A DNA stretch of 64,000 nt from Corbicula japonica (GCA_038501625.1 JAZAYU010001142.1:17134-81133), one strand, 5' to 3'; shown: positions 45,770-58,479, counted from the first letter of the stretch. Translations and numbers: made by a program. The notes: a model not told the origin generated them from the letters alone.

Positions 45770-46890
45770 CACCATTCTTAACTTCAACCAAATATTTAAA
45801 TGACCTATTTTAAGTGTTGATTTTTCAAACCGACAAACTTTATCATGTTTATGCAAGTACAAGCTCGTTGTTGTAAAAACATAAAGCAAAATGTTATTAT
45901 TTAAACAATTGAAGTATTGTGTATCTTAACAAAACATTCATTATCACAAATTAATGTAAACTAATCATTTTTGGAGAAATAATTAGGAATATATTACGCA
46001 TAATGAAATGTAAAATATAATACGGTGAACTTTTGAGCAGTAAACAGAATTAGTCTTATAGAACATATATTTACGTGCATAACGATTTTTTCATGCAAAT
46101 CATTGACAACAGCATAAATATACGACGTGTTGCTTCTTTTTGCAATGTCTTTATGCTTCTTTTTGATTTTTTTAATTACAGCACTGTAAAGCTTGAATAT
46201 ATACTAATGATTACTTACTGTTTATATGTTATCAGTCAATTAAATAATGATCACGAGTGTTACAACTTAGAGGTATGTCATGTTTAAAACCTTGCACGAA
46301 ACAGTTAAATGCAGATGTATGTAATAATTTTTAACATTCTATATTCATTTCACAAATCTTCTGTTTACTGATTGTGTTAAACATGCAAATTCATTATAAT
46401 ATTTGTTTGTTTCTACATTTCGGCAATGGGGAGATCATATTCTTGAAAAAATGTCAAGGCACATATATATTAAGCCCAGTAAATGAAGCCTTACATTCGT
46501 AAAAAACAATGCTAACAACATAATTATTAACATTTGTTTAGAACGTATTCTACTAGTAGTTACAAAATGTGTTTGTAAAATATACACAGGTTATTGTGAT
46601 AAGGGGAAAAGAGATTTAGATTTTCAAAAACAGGATAAGGAATAGTTAGAATAATAAACAACATAAAGATTAAGCACATACACTGCTAAAATATGACCAC
46701 CTTCTTCTTGCTTTTTAGTTGCAATTATAATGCGCTTGAGTACACCTGGTTGAGTAGTTTTGTTAGTTCCTATCATGATGTTCGTGACTTAGTATGGCAA
46801 GAACCTAATGCTAGAGTGACACGTGATTAACCGTTGATGCTAAAAATACAGTTGCGGTTTAAAATCACAATTGCAGCAAGATATTTTACA
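45770..46890. other. Unassigned AT-rich DNA
   Basis: No gene or repeat recognised. Confidence 0.45.
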
Positions 46891-46899
46891 GCCAATTTT

Positions 46900-47625
46900 T
46901 TGTATTGATTTTATTTATAAACTTAAGAAAATAAAAGGTAATAATCATTGTTTTACGTTATTCGTACAAACCATCTAAAAATTAAAAAAGAAAGGTTACC
47001 AACATGATATTCTACAGCGCTCTGCATGCCTGATGATAAACCTATCAACCGTTGATCATTATGCTTACCTCTTCGGTTGCACGACGGTGGCAGGGGTTAA
47101 AGTTTTTATGGGGAAATCTTGTAAAAGAACAAAGAAGCTCGATTTGTTTCTTTTATTCCTGCCATCGTGATTTTGTTGATTTGACTTCAGGTGCCCTGGT
47201 ATCGGTAAGATCAATGAGTACCCGCTCTTGTGCTTTACAAGGCTATAAGCTTCTTATGTTTTATATGTGCGTTTGCTTTTGCATGCTACATTGTTCAGCA
47301 GATGGATTGGTTGAAGTTTTTTTCACAAAGACAACGTGCACTTGTTTTTTCATATGAGAACCTGTTGGGGCAAGTTTGAGGTTGAGGCACCATAGAATCA
47401 GGTTTAAACCGCCAGTAGCAATTTGTTTTGCCACTGACCGTTCCTAGGCTTTAACCCCAACGGTTCTCTTTTTCCGTTAATTGTTTGTTGCGTCTTATTT
47501 GATGTGACATACTTTTAACAAACATGCTCTCTTTTCCCCTCTTTTTTTTCGCTGCGTGGGGAGGCTGTTTTTTGTGAGTGTGGCGATTCCTGATATGCAT
47601 ATTTCACTTTTTAATTAATTTATTT
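46900..47625 (+). mobile_element. R1 copy 3
   Basis: Starts near aacttaagaaaataaaaggt and follows R1 through gaaaggttaccaacatgata, ccgttgatcattatgcttac, ggttgcacgacggtggcagg, gcttttgcatgctacattgt, the inverted repeat from gagaacctgttgggg (47356) to ccccaacggttctc (ending 47468), and the tail gtggcgattcctgatatgca. The short R1 frame is broken here. The inverted repeat is a better match in its outer 14-15 bp than in the other copies. Confidence 0.75.
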
Positions 47626-47629
47626 TTAT

Positions 47630-48510
47630 TTAAGTATGCAGAATAAAACAAAGCACATTCAGTATTCATGCTCTATAAAACAAAGGAAAGAAGCTCCTCG
47701 GAAATGAGAAATAGTCCCTTAAAGTTAACTGATTTTAACCGAATACACTAAATTTCACAGATAGTACTATCTCATCGCTATCTTTATCATACTAATAAAG
47801 GATATATAGGAAATGTTAAATGTCTGTAAAAGAAACTTAAATGTGATAATGACAACATGACTTAAAAGATTGCATACAACCACATATAAAGCAGATGTTA
47901 CTGAAATACAACTTTACCACATATATCACTGTTTTCTTCAAATTTTAGTTACAAAGTTTATTAATGATATTCTTCAATATCTTAAAGAATATATCCGACA
48001 GCCAATGCTGTTAAACCCCATGGCTTCTTATGTACATTCCTAGTCTTATTGATTATGATTGCTTACATAAATTTAAAGCGTCAACTGTTAATTATACATT
48101 TGTACTATATGCAGTTATTCACAAATATTTAGGTTTAAAATGTCCAATGATTGCCTTAAACTATATCAGTAAGATGAAGACGAAAGCGAATCAGATACAA
48201 TGAGATTGTCGCTATCATGTTTTGGAAACAATACTAATTGTTCAAACAATACTCTTATATTTTGTCAACCAGGGGAAATGCAAATAATAAGGGTTAAACT
48301 CATTTATTTGCGGAAAAAAAATATGTTTTCATATACAGGCCTGTTGATACATGTAAAATATGTGTATTTTAATTATGTCCAGCAAAACGTCTCAATGAAA
48401 CAGTGAATATCATGATCATTATTATACCTTTCATAATTTCACATTTCGTTTACCTTTGGTATGTATTTAAGAATATGCAAAGTTTCATTTTAGACTTAAA
48501 AGGTTAACAA
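47630..48510. other. Unassigned AT-rich DNA
   Basis: No gene or repeat recognised. Confidence 0.45.
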
Positions 48511-48514
48511 AACA

Positions 48515-48925
48515 AATGATAGTGCCTCTAGCTGGGAGCGAACCCGCACCGTCACGGCGACAGCGCCTAGCCCTGCAATTCCTGCGACGCAACCGATTGA
48601 GGTAACCGGGACAACCCCAAAAAAGGTTGATCGGATAGCCCTGATATACGTAACAATCACTGCATGACATCGGTAACTGGTTATTTTACTGATAACAGTA
48701 CTGACTATATGTACGGGGAGACTTTTTACGGCCGCCACACTGCACAAATAGCGCTACCGTGAATTTCAAATGATAGTGCCTCTAGCTGGGAGCGAACCCG
48801 CACCGTCACGGCGACAGCGCCTAGCCCTGCAATTTCTGCGACACAACCGATTGAGCTAACCGGGACAACCCCAAAAAAGGTTGATCGGATAGCCCTGATA
48901 TACGTAACAATCACTGCATGACAAG
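48515..48925 (-). repeat. Tandem tRNA-like units, locus 2 (two units)
   Basis: On the minus strand each unit has gtcccggttagctcaatcgg (or gttacctcaatcgg) and, about 75 bases on, gcgggttcgctcccagctag, which fit RNA polymerase III A and B boxes. The anchors ending at 48612 and 48866 give a 254-bp period. The joining segment holds tgcagtgtggcggccgtaaa on the minus-strand side of a tcatgcagtgattgttacgt phrase. The two units are nearly identical, so the duplication is recent. This is a SINE-like family; a functional tRNA is not suggested because the stems are not tRNA-like. Confidence 0.82.
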
Positions 48926-48929
48926 TTAT

Positions 48930-49325
48930 TCTTTTTTAAAAGACTGTAAGACTCTTCGTTTTCATTATTTGAATTTATATCCTTCGAGTTATTTTGTTCT
49001 TGTGTTTTGGAATAGATTGACAGGGTCTATTAATATAATTGATATACCCTGTGCTTGATTATTGACTCTAAACGCTTTTAGCAAGTAAAAAATAAGTAAT
49101 TCAATATTAAAAAAAATATAATATCGACGATCGTCATGATTGGTAACATGATACATGTACTTGAGCTCTCTGCCGATTCATTAAATGCGAAATACAACTT
49201 GGTAAATAGGGGTTGGAATGCAATCATAGATAAAGTAATCCTCTAAGAGCAGATGATTATCAAATAAGTTTTGATAATTCGCAGAATCTCGTGTGTTGTT
49301 GTTTTTCGTACTCTGAGTTTATGTG
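48930..49325. other. Unassigned DNA
   Basis: No gene or repeat recognised. Confidence 0.4.
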
Positions 49326-49329
49326 GATT

Positions 49330-49990
49330 AATGCAGTCACCTCTGAGCCTTGCCGGCTATCTTATTCTTATCATTCTGAATCAGCACTAAACCACGCGGG
49401 CTATCGAACTATTGATTAACGCGGGTAAAATATTTCAGTACTTAACAACGCGGGCTATCGTACTCTTGATACACGTAGGTAAATCTTTTCAGCAATTAAC
49501 CACGCGGGCTATCGTACTCTTGATACATGAGGGTAAATCATTTCAGCACTAAACAACGCGGGCTTTCGTACTTTTGACACACGTGGGTAAATCATTTCGC
49601 CGTGGTGACTGCTGCGTAAATCAGTTATGTGGCTGAATCTCGCGGGTGTTCGCTGGCATGGATATATCTCTTTAATTTAACATCGGGTTTGCATCTGAAT
49701 TTTGCGGGTTACAGGACAGTGAGGTATCGCTTATCTGTATACAGTTTGGGAAAATTTGACTCTACAGTTGTAGATAGCCTCTTAACCTCGCTGATTATCT
49801 TGGTAAATTGACTCGGTGGCTGAACATCGCCTGTTCTTACATGTATGAATTTAGCTAGGTGAACTGCATTTGTTGCTGACATTCGCGAGCGAGAATGTGC
49901 CTGGATACGTTTGGATAAATAAACTATGCGGCTAAAACTTGGTAAATTGACTCGCGGGTTAACAGGTACAAATTGTCATGGTCTGCACTC
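49330..49990. repeat. Degenerate minisatellite with cgcgggctatcg units
   Basis: A unit of about 60 bp with the order accacgcgggctatcgtact, cttgatacacgtgggtaaat, catttcagca recurs about four times at 49390-49595. Further decayed copies with cgcgggt and ggtaaattgactcg continue to about 49990. It is GC-richer than its surroundings. Confidence 0.8.
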
Positions 49991-50560
49991 GTGTTTGCTA
50001 CGGCAATTATTTTGTATTGTAACATTTTACTATTAAAATAGTAAACACCAATGTGTTCGTCATAAAACAAATACAATTATACTTACCGATATTAATCAAT
50101 GCTGTAAGAGTTATAAAAAGTCCTTCAAATTATTCATGTGTTCACATGAACACTTTGAAAACCATTTCCGTTTGAAACATGCAGTTCATTTCTTCAATGA
50201 AGAATATATCACACATCTACTAAGAGTTGTTTATAATTACATGTAACTAAATAGTCACGCGATATTATTTTTAAAACATATATTACTTTTACACTTTTAC
50301 ACAAAAAGTGGCTGGCTTCCAAGTTTGAATTGAATAAGAAATGTGTCTATCACTTGACTATTACTGTACTCACTGATAGCCTTCTGTAAGTATTTTCTTT
50401 GTTATAACATGCTCTACATTTAAAACTGTTGAAATAAGAATTCACAGTATTTTATATTTATTAATTCCTATTAATTAAACTTCTTCTTTATTTGCTTTAC
50501 ACTTTATAGTTTTACGTCCATTAATGAATGCGATTGTCGCTACTACTGCAGTTTAGTTAA
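49990..50560. other. Unassigned AT-rich DNA
   Basis: No gene or repeat recognised. Confidence 0.45.
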
Positions 50561-50564
50561 ACTT

Positions 50565-50660
50565 TTAGACAGACTGCATGCAACATTATCGAGTTGCTGA
50601 AACCCCGCCCCTTTCAGTGCCGTAACGAAGCAAATATTTACGACATTAGGGTAGCAAAGT
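50565..50660 (+). repeat. Dispersed repeat R3, copy 2
   Basis: Matches 45580-45765 in ccccgccc and cgaagcaaatatttacgac with the same order and spacing. Confidence 0.55.
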
Positions 50661-50664
50661 GGTT

Positions 50665-51170
50665 GACAGTCACGTAAGCGGCCCATTGTTCAATTTTCTT
50701 TCCCACCAGTAAATCTGAAGGCAACTATACAACTAGATTTTAAAGCATGAATCCAGGTTAAACTTTAAATGTATATTGGAAGTTTACCTTAACACATCGT
50801 TTAAAGCCTATTTCTCAATGACAAAAGAAGAATGAATAAGAAATGTTATAACCACTGGTTTAATATAAAACATGCGCCGTGCTTTGCACTGCAATGGAAT
50901 AGTGTACATTATTTTAGAGATTATTTAATGTTGATCAATTTAGACTTTGTGTGTGCAGAAAAAGCCTACCTGCCTGCGATAACGATTTTTCTTTACGGCG
51001 ACAGAGCGAAATCGTCTTGCTATAAGACTCAAGCAATTACTTGATTTTGCGTCTCCTCCAACCATTCTCTGCACCATAGAACCCTGCATTGCTGACCACT
51101 TATTGTGAGAAATTTCACGTGCCAGTACTGAACAAATGTATATTATTATGCATAAAAAATATTGAAGAAT
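50665..51170. other. Unassigned DNA
   Basis: A 70-codon frame at 50832-51044 shows no domain and no gene context. Nothing else is recognised. Confidence 0.4.
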
Positions 51171-51292
51171 CTCTTCCGTTTCAAGGCGGTAACCCCTCTG
51201 GTTCTCAGTTACGTTAATTGTTTATGGTGTGCGTGTGGAGGCTGTCTTCTGGTTGTGGCAGTTCCTAATATGCAGGTTTCACTTTTTGTTTA
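51170..51292 (+). mobile_element. R1 tail fragment
   Basis: tttcaaggcggtaacccctc, tggttctca, gttaattgtttatggtg, gtggaggctgtctt and gtggcagttcctaatatgca follow the R1 tail order, with part of the usual middle deleted. Confidence 0.65.
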
Positions 51293-51294
51293 AC

Positions 51295-51835
51295 ATATCA
51301 TTGTTGGACAATGGTACTGAACATGAGGTATGTAAGGAGAGAAGTCCTGGGTAGCAATGTCGTATCTGGTAGATATCAAAAGGGTGACGTCCTGTCACGT
51401 GTTGTTAGAGTTATATTGTTGTCGTATACCAGGATAGACAGACATACTTGAAGGCGTGACATTCTGTTACGACTCATTAGTCCGCTACCGGAGTACCGAA
51501 GGGAACAATAGGTTTACCATCCGTCCGTCAGTCCATGCGTCCGCAAAAAAGAATTCTGCGATACTAAATAAGTACTCAAGATATTTTCTCGAAATATGAT
51601 TTATTTGTAAAATAATGTGAACAAAGTGCATGACGTTTCATTTACCATGGTCAAAGGCCAGACGACTGTTATTAAAAACAGACAACACATTTTAGCCGCA
51701 ATAACTCGAAAAGTCAAAGATAAGGTAACCTGTGTATTTTTAAACCACTACCTGTCATAATAAAATTATGAGCAGCTTCCTCGTTTAGTTTTAATATTTA
51801 TGATATAAAGTTAATATTTATTTACTACATTAGAT
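51295..51835. other. Unassigned DNA
   Basis: ccatccgtccgtcagtccat at about 51519 recalls the cgtccgtccgtc phrase of the element at 26962-27486. No gene is seen. Confidence 0.4.
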
Positions 51836-51839
51836 TCAT

Positions 51840-52790
51840 GTTAGATATGTTTTGTATGCTTGTGTGATTTTGCATGCAACATGGTCGAGTAGATAGATTG
51901 GTTGAAGCTAATTCATCAAGACAACATGGTCGAGTAGATAGATTGGTTGAAGCTAATTCATCGAGACAACTTGGTCGAGTAGATAGATTGGTTGAAGCTA
52001 ATTCATCAAGACAACTTGGTCGAGTAGATAGATTGGTTGAAGCTAATTCATCAAGACAACATGGTCGAGTAGAAAGATTGGTTGAAGCTAATTCATCAAG
52101 ACAACATGGTCGAGTAGATAGATTGGTTGAAGCTAATTCATCAAGACAACTTGGTCGAGTAGATAGATTGGTTGAAGCTAATTCATCAAGACAACATGGT
52201 CGAGTAGATAGATTGGTTGAAGCTAATTCATCAAGACAACATGGTCGAGTAGATAGATTGGTTGAAGCTAATTCATCAAGACAACATGGTCGAGTAGATA
52301 GATTGGTTGAAGCTAATTCATCAAGACAACATGGCCGAGTAGATAGATTGGTTGAAGCTAATTCATCAAGACAACATGGTCGAGTAGATAGATTGGTTGA
52401 AGCTAATTCATCAAGACAACTTGGTCGAGTAGATAGATTGGTTGAAGCTAATTCATCAAGACAACATGGTCGAGTAGATAGATTGGTTGAAGCTAATTCA
52501 TCAAGACAACATGGTCGAGTAGATAGATTGGTTGAAGCTAATTCATCAAGACAACATGGTCGAGTAGATGGATTGGTTGAAGCTAATTCACCAAGACAAC
52601 TTGGTCGAGTAGATAGATTGGTTGAAGCTAATTCATCAAGACAACTTGGTCGAGTAGATAGATTGGTTAAAGCTAATTCATCAAGACAACTTTTACTTGT
52701 TTATAAATATGAGTATGAGGTCGGTGCACCCTATAATCTGGTTCAAACCCCCCGGCGGCAAGATTCCGTTCTTTTCTTTCCAGTAACATG
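51840..52790 (+). mobile_element. R1 copy 4, carrying an internal tandem expansion
   Basis: The left flank tgcttgtgtgattttgcatg and the right flank ttttacttgtttataaatat, then gaggtcggtgcaccctataa and ctggttcaaacccccc, are R1 sequence in normal order. Between them the segment that occurs once in copies 1-3 is repeated 18 times. The right part of R1, including the ggttctc tail, is not present after 52790. Confidence 0.75.
51881..52690 (+). repeat. 45-bp minisatellite, exactly 18 copies
   Basis: Eighteen units of 45 bp fill 810 bp with no remainder. The consensus is atggtcgagtagatagattg, gttgaagctaattcatcaag, acaac. Variation is small: atggt/ttggt at the first base pair, and single changes in a few units. 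The unit has no stop in one frame, giving a 309-codon frame (51874-52803) of a 15-residue repeat HGRVDRLVEANSSRQ. The start codon falls in R1 flank. I regard the frame as a by-product; it would be a charged soluble repeat protein if expressed. Confidence 0.96.
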
Positions 52791-52799
52791 GCGGCAAGG

Positions 52800-53390
52800 T
52801 TGATTAAAATTTTTTCGAGGGCTATTTGTTGGAACTTTACATGTGTGTAATAAAGTAAAAAAACACAATTTAATGTTTATTACGGATAATAAACTATAAC
52901 TGTGATTCAAAATAAAAGTGACACGATAGTGATCAACGTAACTATCAGAAAACTACGGTTCTTTGTGTGTGAGCAAAGAAAAAAAAGAACAAAGAGAGGG
53001 CGAAAACTGACGATTTAGAATAATAAGGTAAACTTTGTTATTCGCGGAGTGCACTTTGGTTTGTTCCTGATTTTCAACATGTTTTCCTCAACTTATTTGC
53101 AAATAAAAAATCTAATAAGGTAAATTTATAAAACTGTGGGGATATTTCGAGCTTTCCGCATTAACAAGGTAATAAGAAGAGCCGTGTTGAGTGATACATT
53201 TTTGTAGTATACTATTGTTTATTACCTAATTTTTGATGTTTTTATTTAAGAAATCACATAACATTCTTTGTAAATATTTCTAATGAATGAAACAAACATC
53301 AAAAATGCCCACCGTTTGTGAAAACTATACTAGTAGTCACGATGATAACATTCTTTACTCTTTCTTCTTCTTGATAACCTATATCAGGGC
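52800..53390. other. Unassigned AT-rich DNA
   Basis: No gene or repeat recognised. Confidence 0.4.
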
Positions 53391-53778
53391 TACGCGATCA
53401 ATGTTTTCTGGGATTGTCCCGGCTAGCTCAGTCGTTAGCATTGTCCGAATTTCATGGCTGGGCCCTGTCGCCTTGATGGTGTGGGTTCGCTCCACGGTAG
53501 AGACGATTACATTTAAAATTCACAGTAACGTTATTTGTGCAGTGTGGCAGCCGTAAAAAGTTTCCCCTTACATATACCGGTAGTCAGAAAAATTATCAGT
53601 AAAATAATCAGTTACCGGAATCATGCAGTGATGATAGCTTATATCAGGCCTATCCGATCAACCTTTTCTGGGGTTGTCCCGACTAACTCAGTGGGTTGCG
53701 TTGTCGGGATTTCATGTCTAGGCGCTGTCGCTTTGACGGTCCGCGTTCGCTTCCACGTAGAGACAATAACATTTATTA
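53390..53778 (+). repeat. Tandem tRNA-like units, locus 3 (two units)
   Basis: Units start gtcccggctagctcagtcgt (53416) and gtcccgactaactcagtggg (53677), 261 bp apart. B-box-like gggttcgctcc follows at about 53485-53495, with a variant gcgttcgcttcc in the second unit. The linker contains gtgcagtgtggcagccgtaa and tcatgcagtgatgatagctt, as in loci 1 and 2 but on the opposite strand. Confidence 0.8.
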
Positions 53779-53779
53779 T

Positions 53780-54940
53780 GCTATTTCTTTTCATACGGTT
53801 GTTATTTCATGAAACAATTCCCCTTTCTTCTTCATCTTTTTCCCCCGAGTCCTTGTTTGCTCAATGCCATTATGTTTAACGTCTTTGTTGTGATATGTTT
53901 TTCTTTGAGTAACAAATGCTATGTCCAACTCAAGCGAAAAAGAAATTAGTGATACAGTGACGAAGATTTCAAATAATTTTGTCATGCACCACTATTTTAG
54001 GAAGTATGTGCAATTGTTTAAGGTATAACTAACATGAAACACTAGGATGAGTTATTTATCTTTCATCTCTTTCTATTTTCAAACTTCACGTTTATGTGTT
54101 CAAGCGTTATATTTTCATTAATATTTACATGTTTTCGGAGCGCTTGTTGTATTAAAAATTGCATCTTGTTAGTTACCTAAGTATTAACCCACCTATCGAC
54201 TTTGAATAACGTACAATGTAAGAAACGAATAATTTCTATAACTGCCCATGAACAGGCCCGAGATTTGAGACTGTTTACCAATCCCAGTTTTATAATCTTA
54301 AAGCCAGGTTAATCAAACAGACCCTGCAATATTTTCATTTTTGTCGTGTTCGGTGGATTTAAAAGTTCCCATTTTCTCTATGTTAATATCACAGTAGTGA
54401 TCTTTGTGTCGTGTAGCGACAGTAATAAAGTTTCCCGTATATTCAATAAGTGCTGTTATCACTTACGCTTTTCGAGGTTCGTTGAGCACGATACGTATAT
54501 ATGTTAACGGTACTTGAAGAAAAAAAATCGTTTTAATATTTCGGCTAGTGTTAAGATTGGTAGTGTCAATAAAGTTTTGGATATTGTTCAACCGCCCCTA
54601 ATATATTAATAAATCCTGCTGTTTAATGTTTGCCTTTTGTTCAACTCGGTTAATTGTTTTCTCGTTTAGGGCAAACCCTTTCGTTTATCTAGTGACCATA
54701 CGCCGCTGATCATAGAAAGGTATTTATCTGAAAATATCGCATTAAATTTGAAGGTTCCATGTTTACCGTAATATGCACACAACCGCTTGGGATGTATCGA
54801 AATTGTATTGTTTACTGGTGTAAATTTTGAGTTGCACTCAACCAGGGGTTAGGCGTGAACATGTATATGTATTTCCATAACTGCCCATGAACAGGCTCAA
54901 TCAAACCGGGTCTGCAATATAGTCGTATGTATCGTGTTAG
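53780..54940. other. Unassigned DNA
   Basis: The phrase aactgcccatgaacaggc occurs at 54240 and 54879 and is followed in each case by aatcaaac and ctgcaatat within 100 bp, a diverged direct repeat. No gene is seen. Confidence 0.4.
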
Positions 54941-54946
54941 GTAGCT

Positions 54947-55643
54947 TTAAGGCATCGCCACACTCCTCCCAATTCTATTCATCGATAAAATAAAAATCAT
55001 CAAATCTCAGTAATGACAAAATGCAATTCAATGAAACTTTGCACAAATGAAGGTTTCTAATGTATCTTTATTTTGCATACAGTAAGACAACTTAGAAAAG
55101 AAAAGAAACAAAGCTAGACCTAAAAATTCCTTGAATTCTATTTACATAAATTCACAAAAACTATGCGATGCAGAACATAACTTTAAATTCCCTCGTGAGC
55201 GCAATGATACTGACAAGAAAATGTTGTGTACTTTGTAAAAAACGTTCAACTATTAAAAGAGAAATCAGTGATTGTCATCCGTTTCCGCGACCAGGAAATT
55301 GAAGGTCAAACACACTTTTACTAATATCTCGTAAAGTTTACATAAGTAAATCATGAGGACACAATAAATTGTTGTCCGTATCATATTACTCATGTGGGCA
55401 TTTAAAATGATGTTTTGTGTTGTTTAGTTTTTGTGAATTTATGTAAATAGAAGTTGAGGGAATTTTTAGATCCTGCTATTTTTCTTTACTTTTCTAATAT
55501 GTCTTACCATCTGTAAAATAAAGATACATTAATAACATACAATTGTGCTAAGTTTCATTTCACAGCATTTTGCCGTTATTGAGATTTTGATAATTTTCTT
55601 TATATCGATGAATAGAATTGGGAGGAGTGTGGAAGGCCCTTAA
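54947..55643. mobile_element. TTAA-ended inverted-repeat element, copy C
   Basis: The left end ttaaggcatcgccacactcc and the right end ggagtgtggaaggcccttaa are inverted. The inside matches copies A and B but in the opposite orientation (gattgtcatccgtttccgcg here versus cgcgtaaacgaatgacaatc in A). Length is 697 bp. Non-coding. Confidence 0.85.
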
Positions 55644-55644
55644 C

Positions 55645-58330
55645 TTTTCATTTAATATAAATCAGTACTTAAAAATAATGTGTATCCACCTAGATCTTTA
55701 AAAAAAGAAAAAAAAAGAACTTGCAATGTGCAGATTGTTGAACGAGACAAACACATAACCAAAAATATAAACTGTGTAAACATGGGAGAATAAAATTGAC
55801 ATTCTTTTAATGAGAGATCAGGTAGGTTTTCTCTGAGTAGTCAATTTATGTATATGCAAACATTCAACTTTATAAATGGGAATCAGTAAGAAAATTATAT
55901 TAACGTTTTGCGAAAATCCACTACAGCTGTCATTGTATGGTATATTTTATTTAAGTGACAAGTGTGAGGTTTAGTGGAACAACTTTATTGATTTATCTAA
56001 AAAGGCCGTATACCATGTCCCCATTTGTAATTGTTTTGTCGATAATTGCTTTTTAATATCTCGTTTAAGTCGTTTTAGCCTACGTATCTGGTTTCAAATA
56101 ATTTGTACACTCGTAAGAACCAAAAAGGCTAAACTAACACAACTATTATGTGCCCCCCCCCCCCCACCTAATGATTAACTCAAAATAGTACAAACTTTAA
56201 GTTTGTTCCCACCCTTATCAATTTGCGCTTGGATTTTGATGATCTTTGCTTAGACTAAATATCAGCGTGTGCCTAGTTTGAGTTTTTTTTACCGTATTTG
56301 AGCGGAGACTTCCGAAAGTCGTCTGAATCATCTGTGACCGAATTGAAATTATATTAACATGTGCACGTGTGTCCAGACTTGAATTCGGTTGGCCCGATCT
56401 ACTTGCATGCAACTTGCATTTAAATAACATATGAACAGCGATGTGGTTTGTAAAAAGCTAAACTTTTATGTTCATACATACACAACATATTATATAATTA
56501 TTATGAAGTATTTTAACATAATGTCCACTGCTAGAACTTAAGTAGTCTCCGTTTTTATCAGCCTTTAGTTTAATACGCAGAATATTATTCATCCATTAAG
56601 TTGTGTCCATGATACATTTTAATATATCCACATTCACACAATACATGATAAATTGTTGTCACTCTTTCGCTTCGATATGTACACAAACTTCTCTCGACTT
56701 TTGTTTTTATTTTGAAAATGAATACTTATGTTACAATAATCATGCTTTTTATTTTAAATTTTTGAAAATAGTTTAGTTTAATGTTCCCTGTATTCATCAA
56801 AAGTGTATATATTAATTTGAATTCTTTGAAGTCAATTATCTCGGCTATAATGTCCTTAAATATTTTTATATGTTGCTTCAAAACAACGTTTTGATTGCAA
56901 AATTGTGATTATACTATCATGGTGAAAACAGAACATCTTATATATCTATGACATCTATGTACCTAAAAAGTAAATCATATCTACAGAAGTTTGATGTATT
57001 TTATCGCTGCAGTTACCTGATAAACATTTTTAAAACTTTTGTTTCTCGAATTTTAAATGACTTAAAAGATGTATGTACATGTATCTTTACTTACGTTTTT
57101 GAACCTGAATTTTGAAGACTTTAAGCTCAAATCATAACAGACATCACCAGTCACATAACTTTTTATTTAGTATTGGCCTTAAGAAAAACGATATTTACAT
57201 TTTACAAAATTTCCAATGATTGAAACTTAATAAACTGATAGAAATTTTGATGATTCAGAATAGTGTGCTGTTAAACTGTCATTCCTTTCAACTGTCAAAA
57301 ACAATTTCTCCCGTCTCAACAACCAAACAAATACAGAGTAATACTAAACTGAGTTTAATATTTTACATTCAGATTTTATAATCAAGGATGTTGGATATTT
57401 TTTGTATGAGTTTGAAAAAAAATTCAATGATTTCTTAACCTAGAGATACGCATTTAACCATATATTCAATTGCCTTCCTTGACCTTTTAAAGAATAGAGT
57501 TCTTCTATTGAAATAAATTCAAATAATTGCAAAGTATTTATTTTAAGCAATGAAACACAGTTAAAAAAGATAAATAAATTTGTTAAAATCAGATGAACAT
57601 AAGCATGAATGGTTAGAATGACTGGCTGTTCACAACTAGATAACCAAATCAATCTTATCCGATCACTAATGATTAAATGTCTAATGTACGGATGCTTCAG
57701 CGTGTCAAATATCTATCTACGTTACATGAACGATAATCCTGTTGAATTGCCGGTGTTAAATATATGCTAATAACCGACATCTATTATGGTAGGATTTCCA
57801 GTTATATTTAGATTGTTCTACAGATCACTGCAAAAAATACTGACCAAAAACGAGTGAAAGAACACTAGAATAGATAGTTTTTTAAGATTGTTATATACGT
57901 CCAATAGAAGAATCTTTCAGGCAAAATACAAAACCCACCACTGAATGCATGCTATTCTGTATCAAAAGTGTCTACATTTGATGTTCTAGCATTTATCTGC
58001 CAACAATTAATGTATCTGTTAAGGAATTTATATTATCGTTTTTTTTTGCTTTAAAAGTTCCCTTTTCATCTATTTCAAAATTGCTTTCGATATATTATGT
58101 TAATTTATCTGCTACAATAGGTTGCCGGTTCGTAAAATAGGAACAAAAGCAGTCAGGTCAGCAAAAATAGATGAATGTAGTAAAAAAAGGTCAACTTTGT
58201 ATTGGGCTTTCACCATCGTTGAGATATGATGATGGTTTGAATAAAAAAGGTATTGTTCAGGATTACCAACGAATCAAATTGATATGAAAGTAAAGAAAAC
58301 GCATATCTCTATGACTTTACATGTATTTGC
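55645..58330. other. Long AT-rich stretch without recognised features
   Basis: A C run of about 14 bases lies at 56153-56166. Otherwise I see no exon, RNA gene or repeat that I can support across 2.7 kb. Confidence 0.5.
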
Positions 58331-58334
58331 TCAC

Positions 58335-58402
58335 CAAGGGATGGGGGACTTTAAACGGCGGCCACAATGCACAAACAGTGCCACTGTGAATTCTAAATGT
58401 AA
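58335..58402 (+). repeat. Fragment of the tRNA-like unit linker
   Basis: ggactttaaacggcggccac, aatgcacaaacagtgcc and actgtgaattctaaatg match the linker of the tandem tRNA-like units (compare 48719-48772) without a tRNA-like head. Confidence 0.6.
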
Positions 58403-58479
58403 AGGGTAAATTCCATAAGTGTGCTTGAGAAAGCTACTTCCTAGAACTTAACGAAGGGTGTGGAAGAAATGTAGCCTAT

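Noticed and set aside
48515..48925. Genuine tRNA genes on the minus strand
   Set aside because: A- and B-box sequences are present but the box distance and stems do not give a tRNA cloverleaf; the units are repeated as SINE-like DNA.
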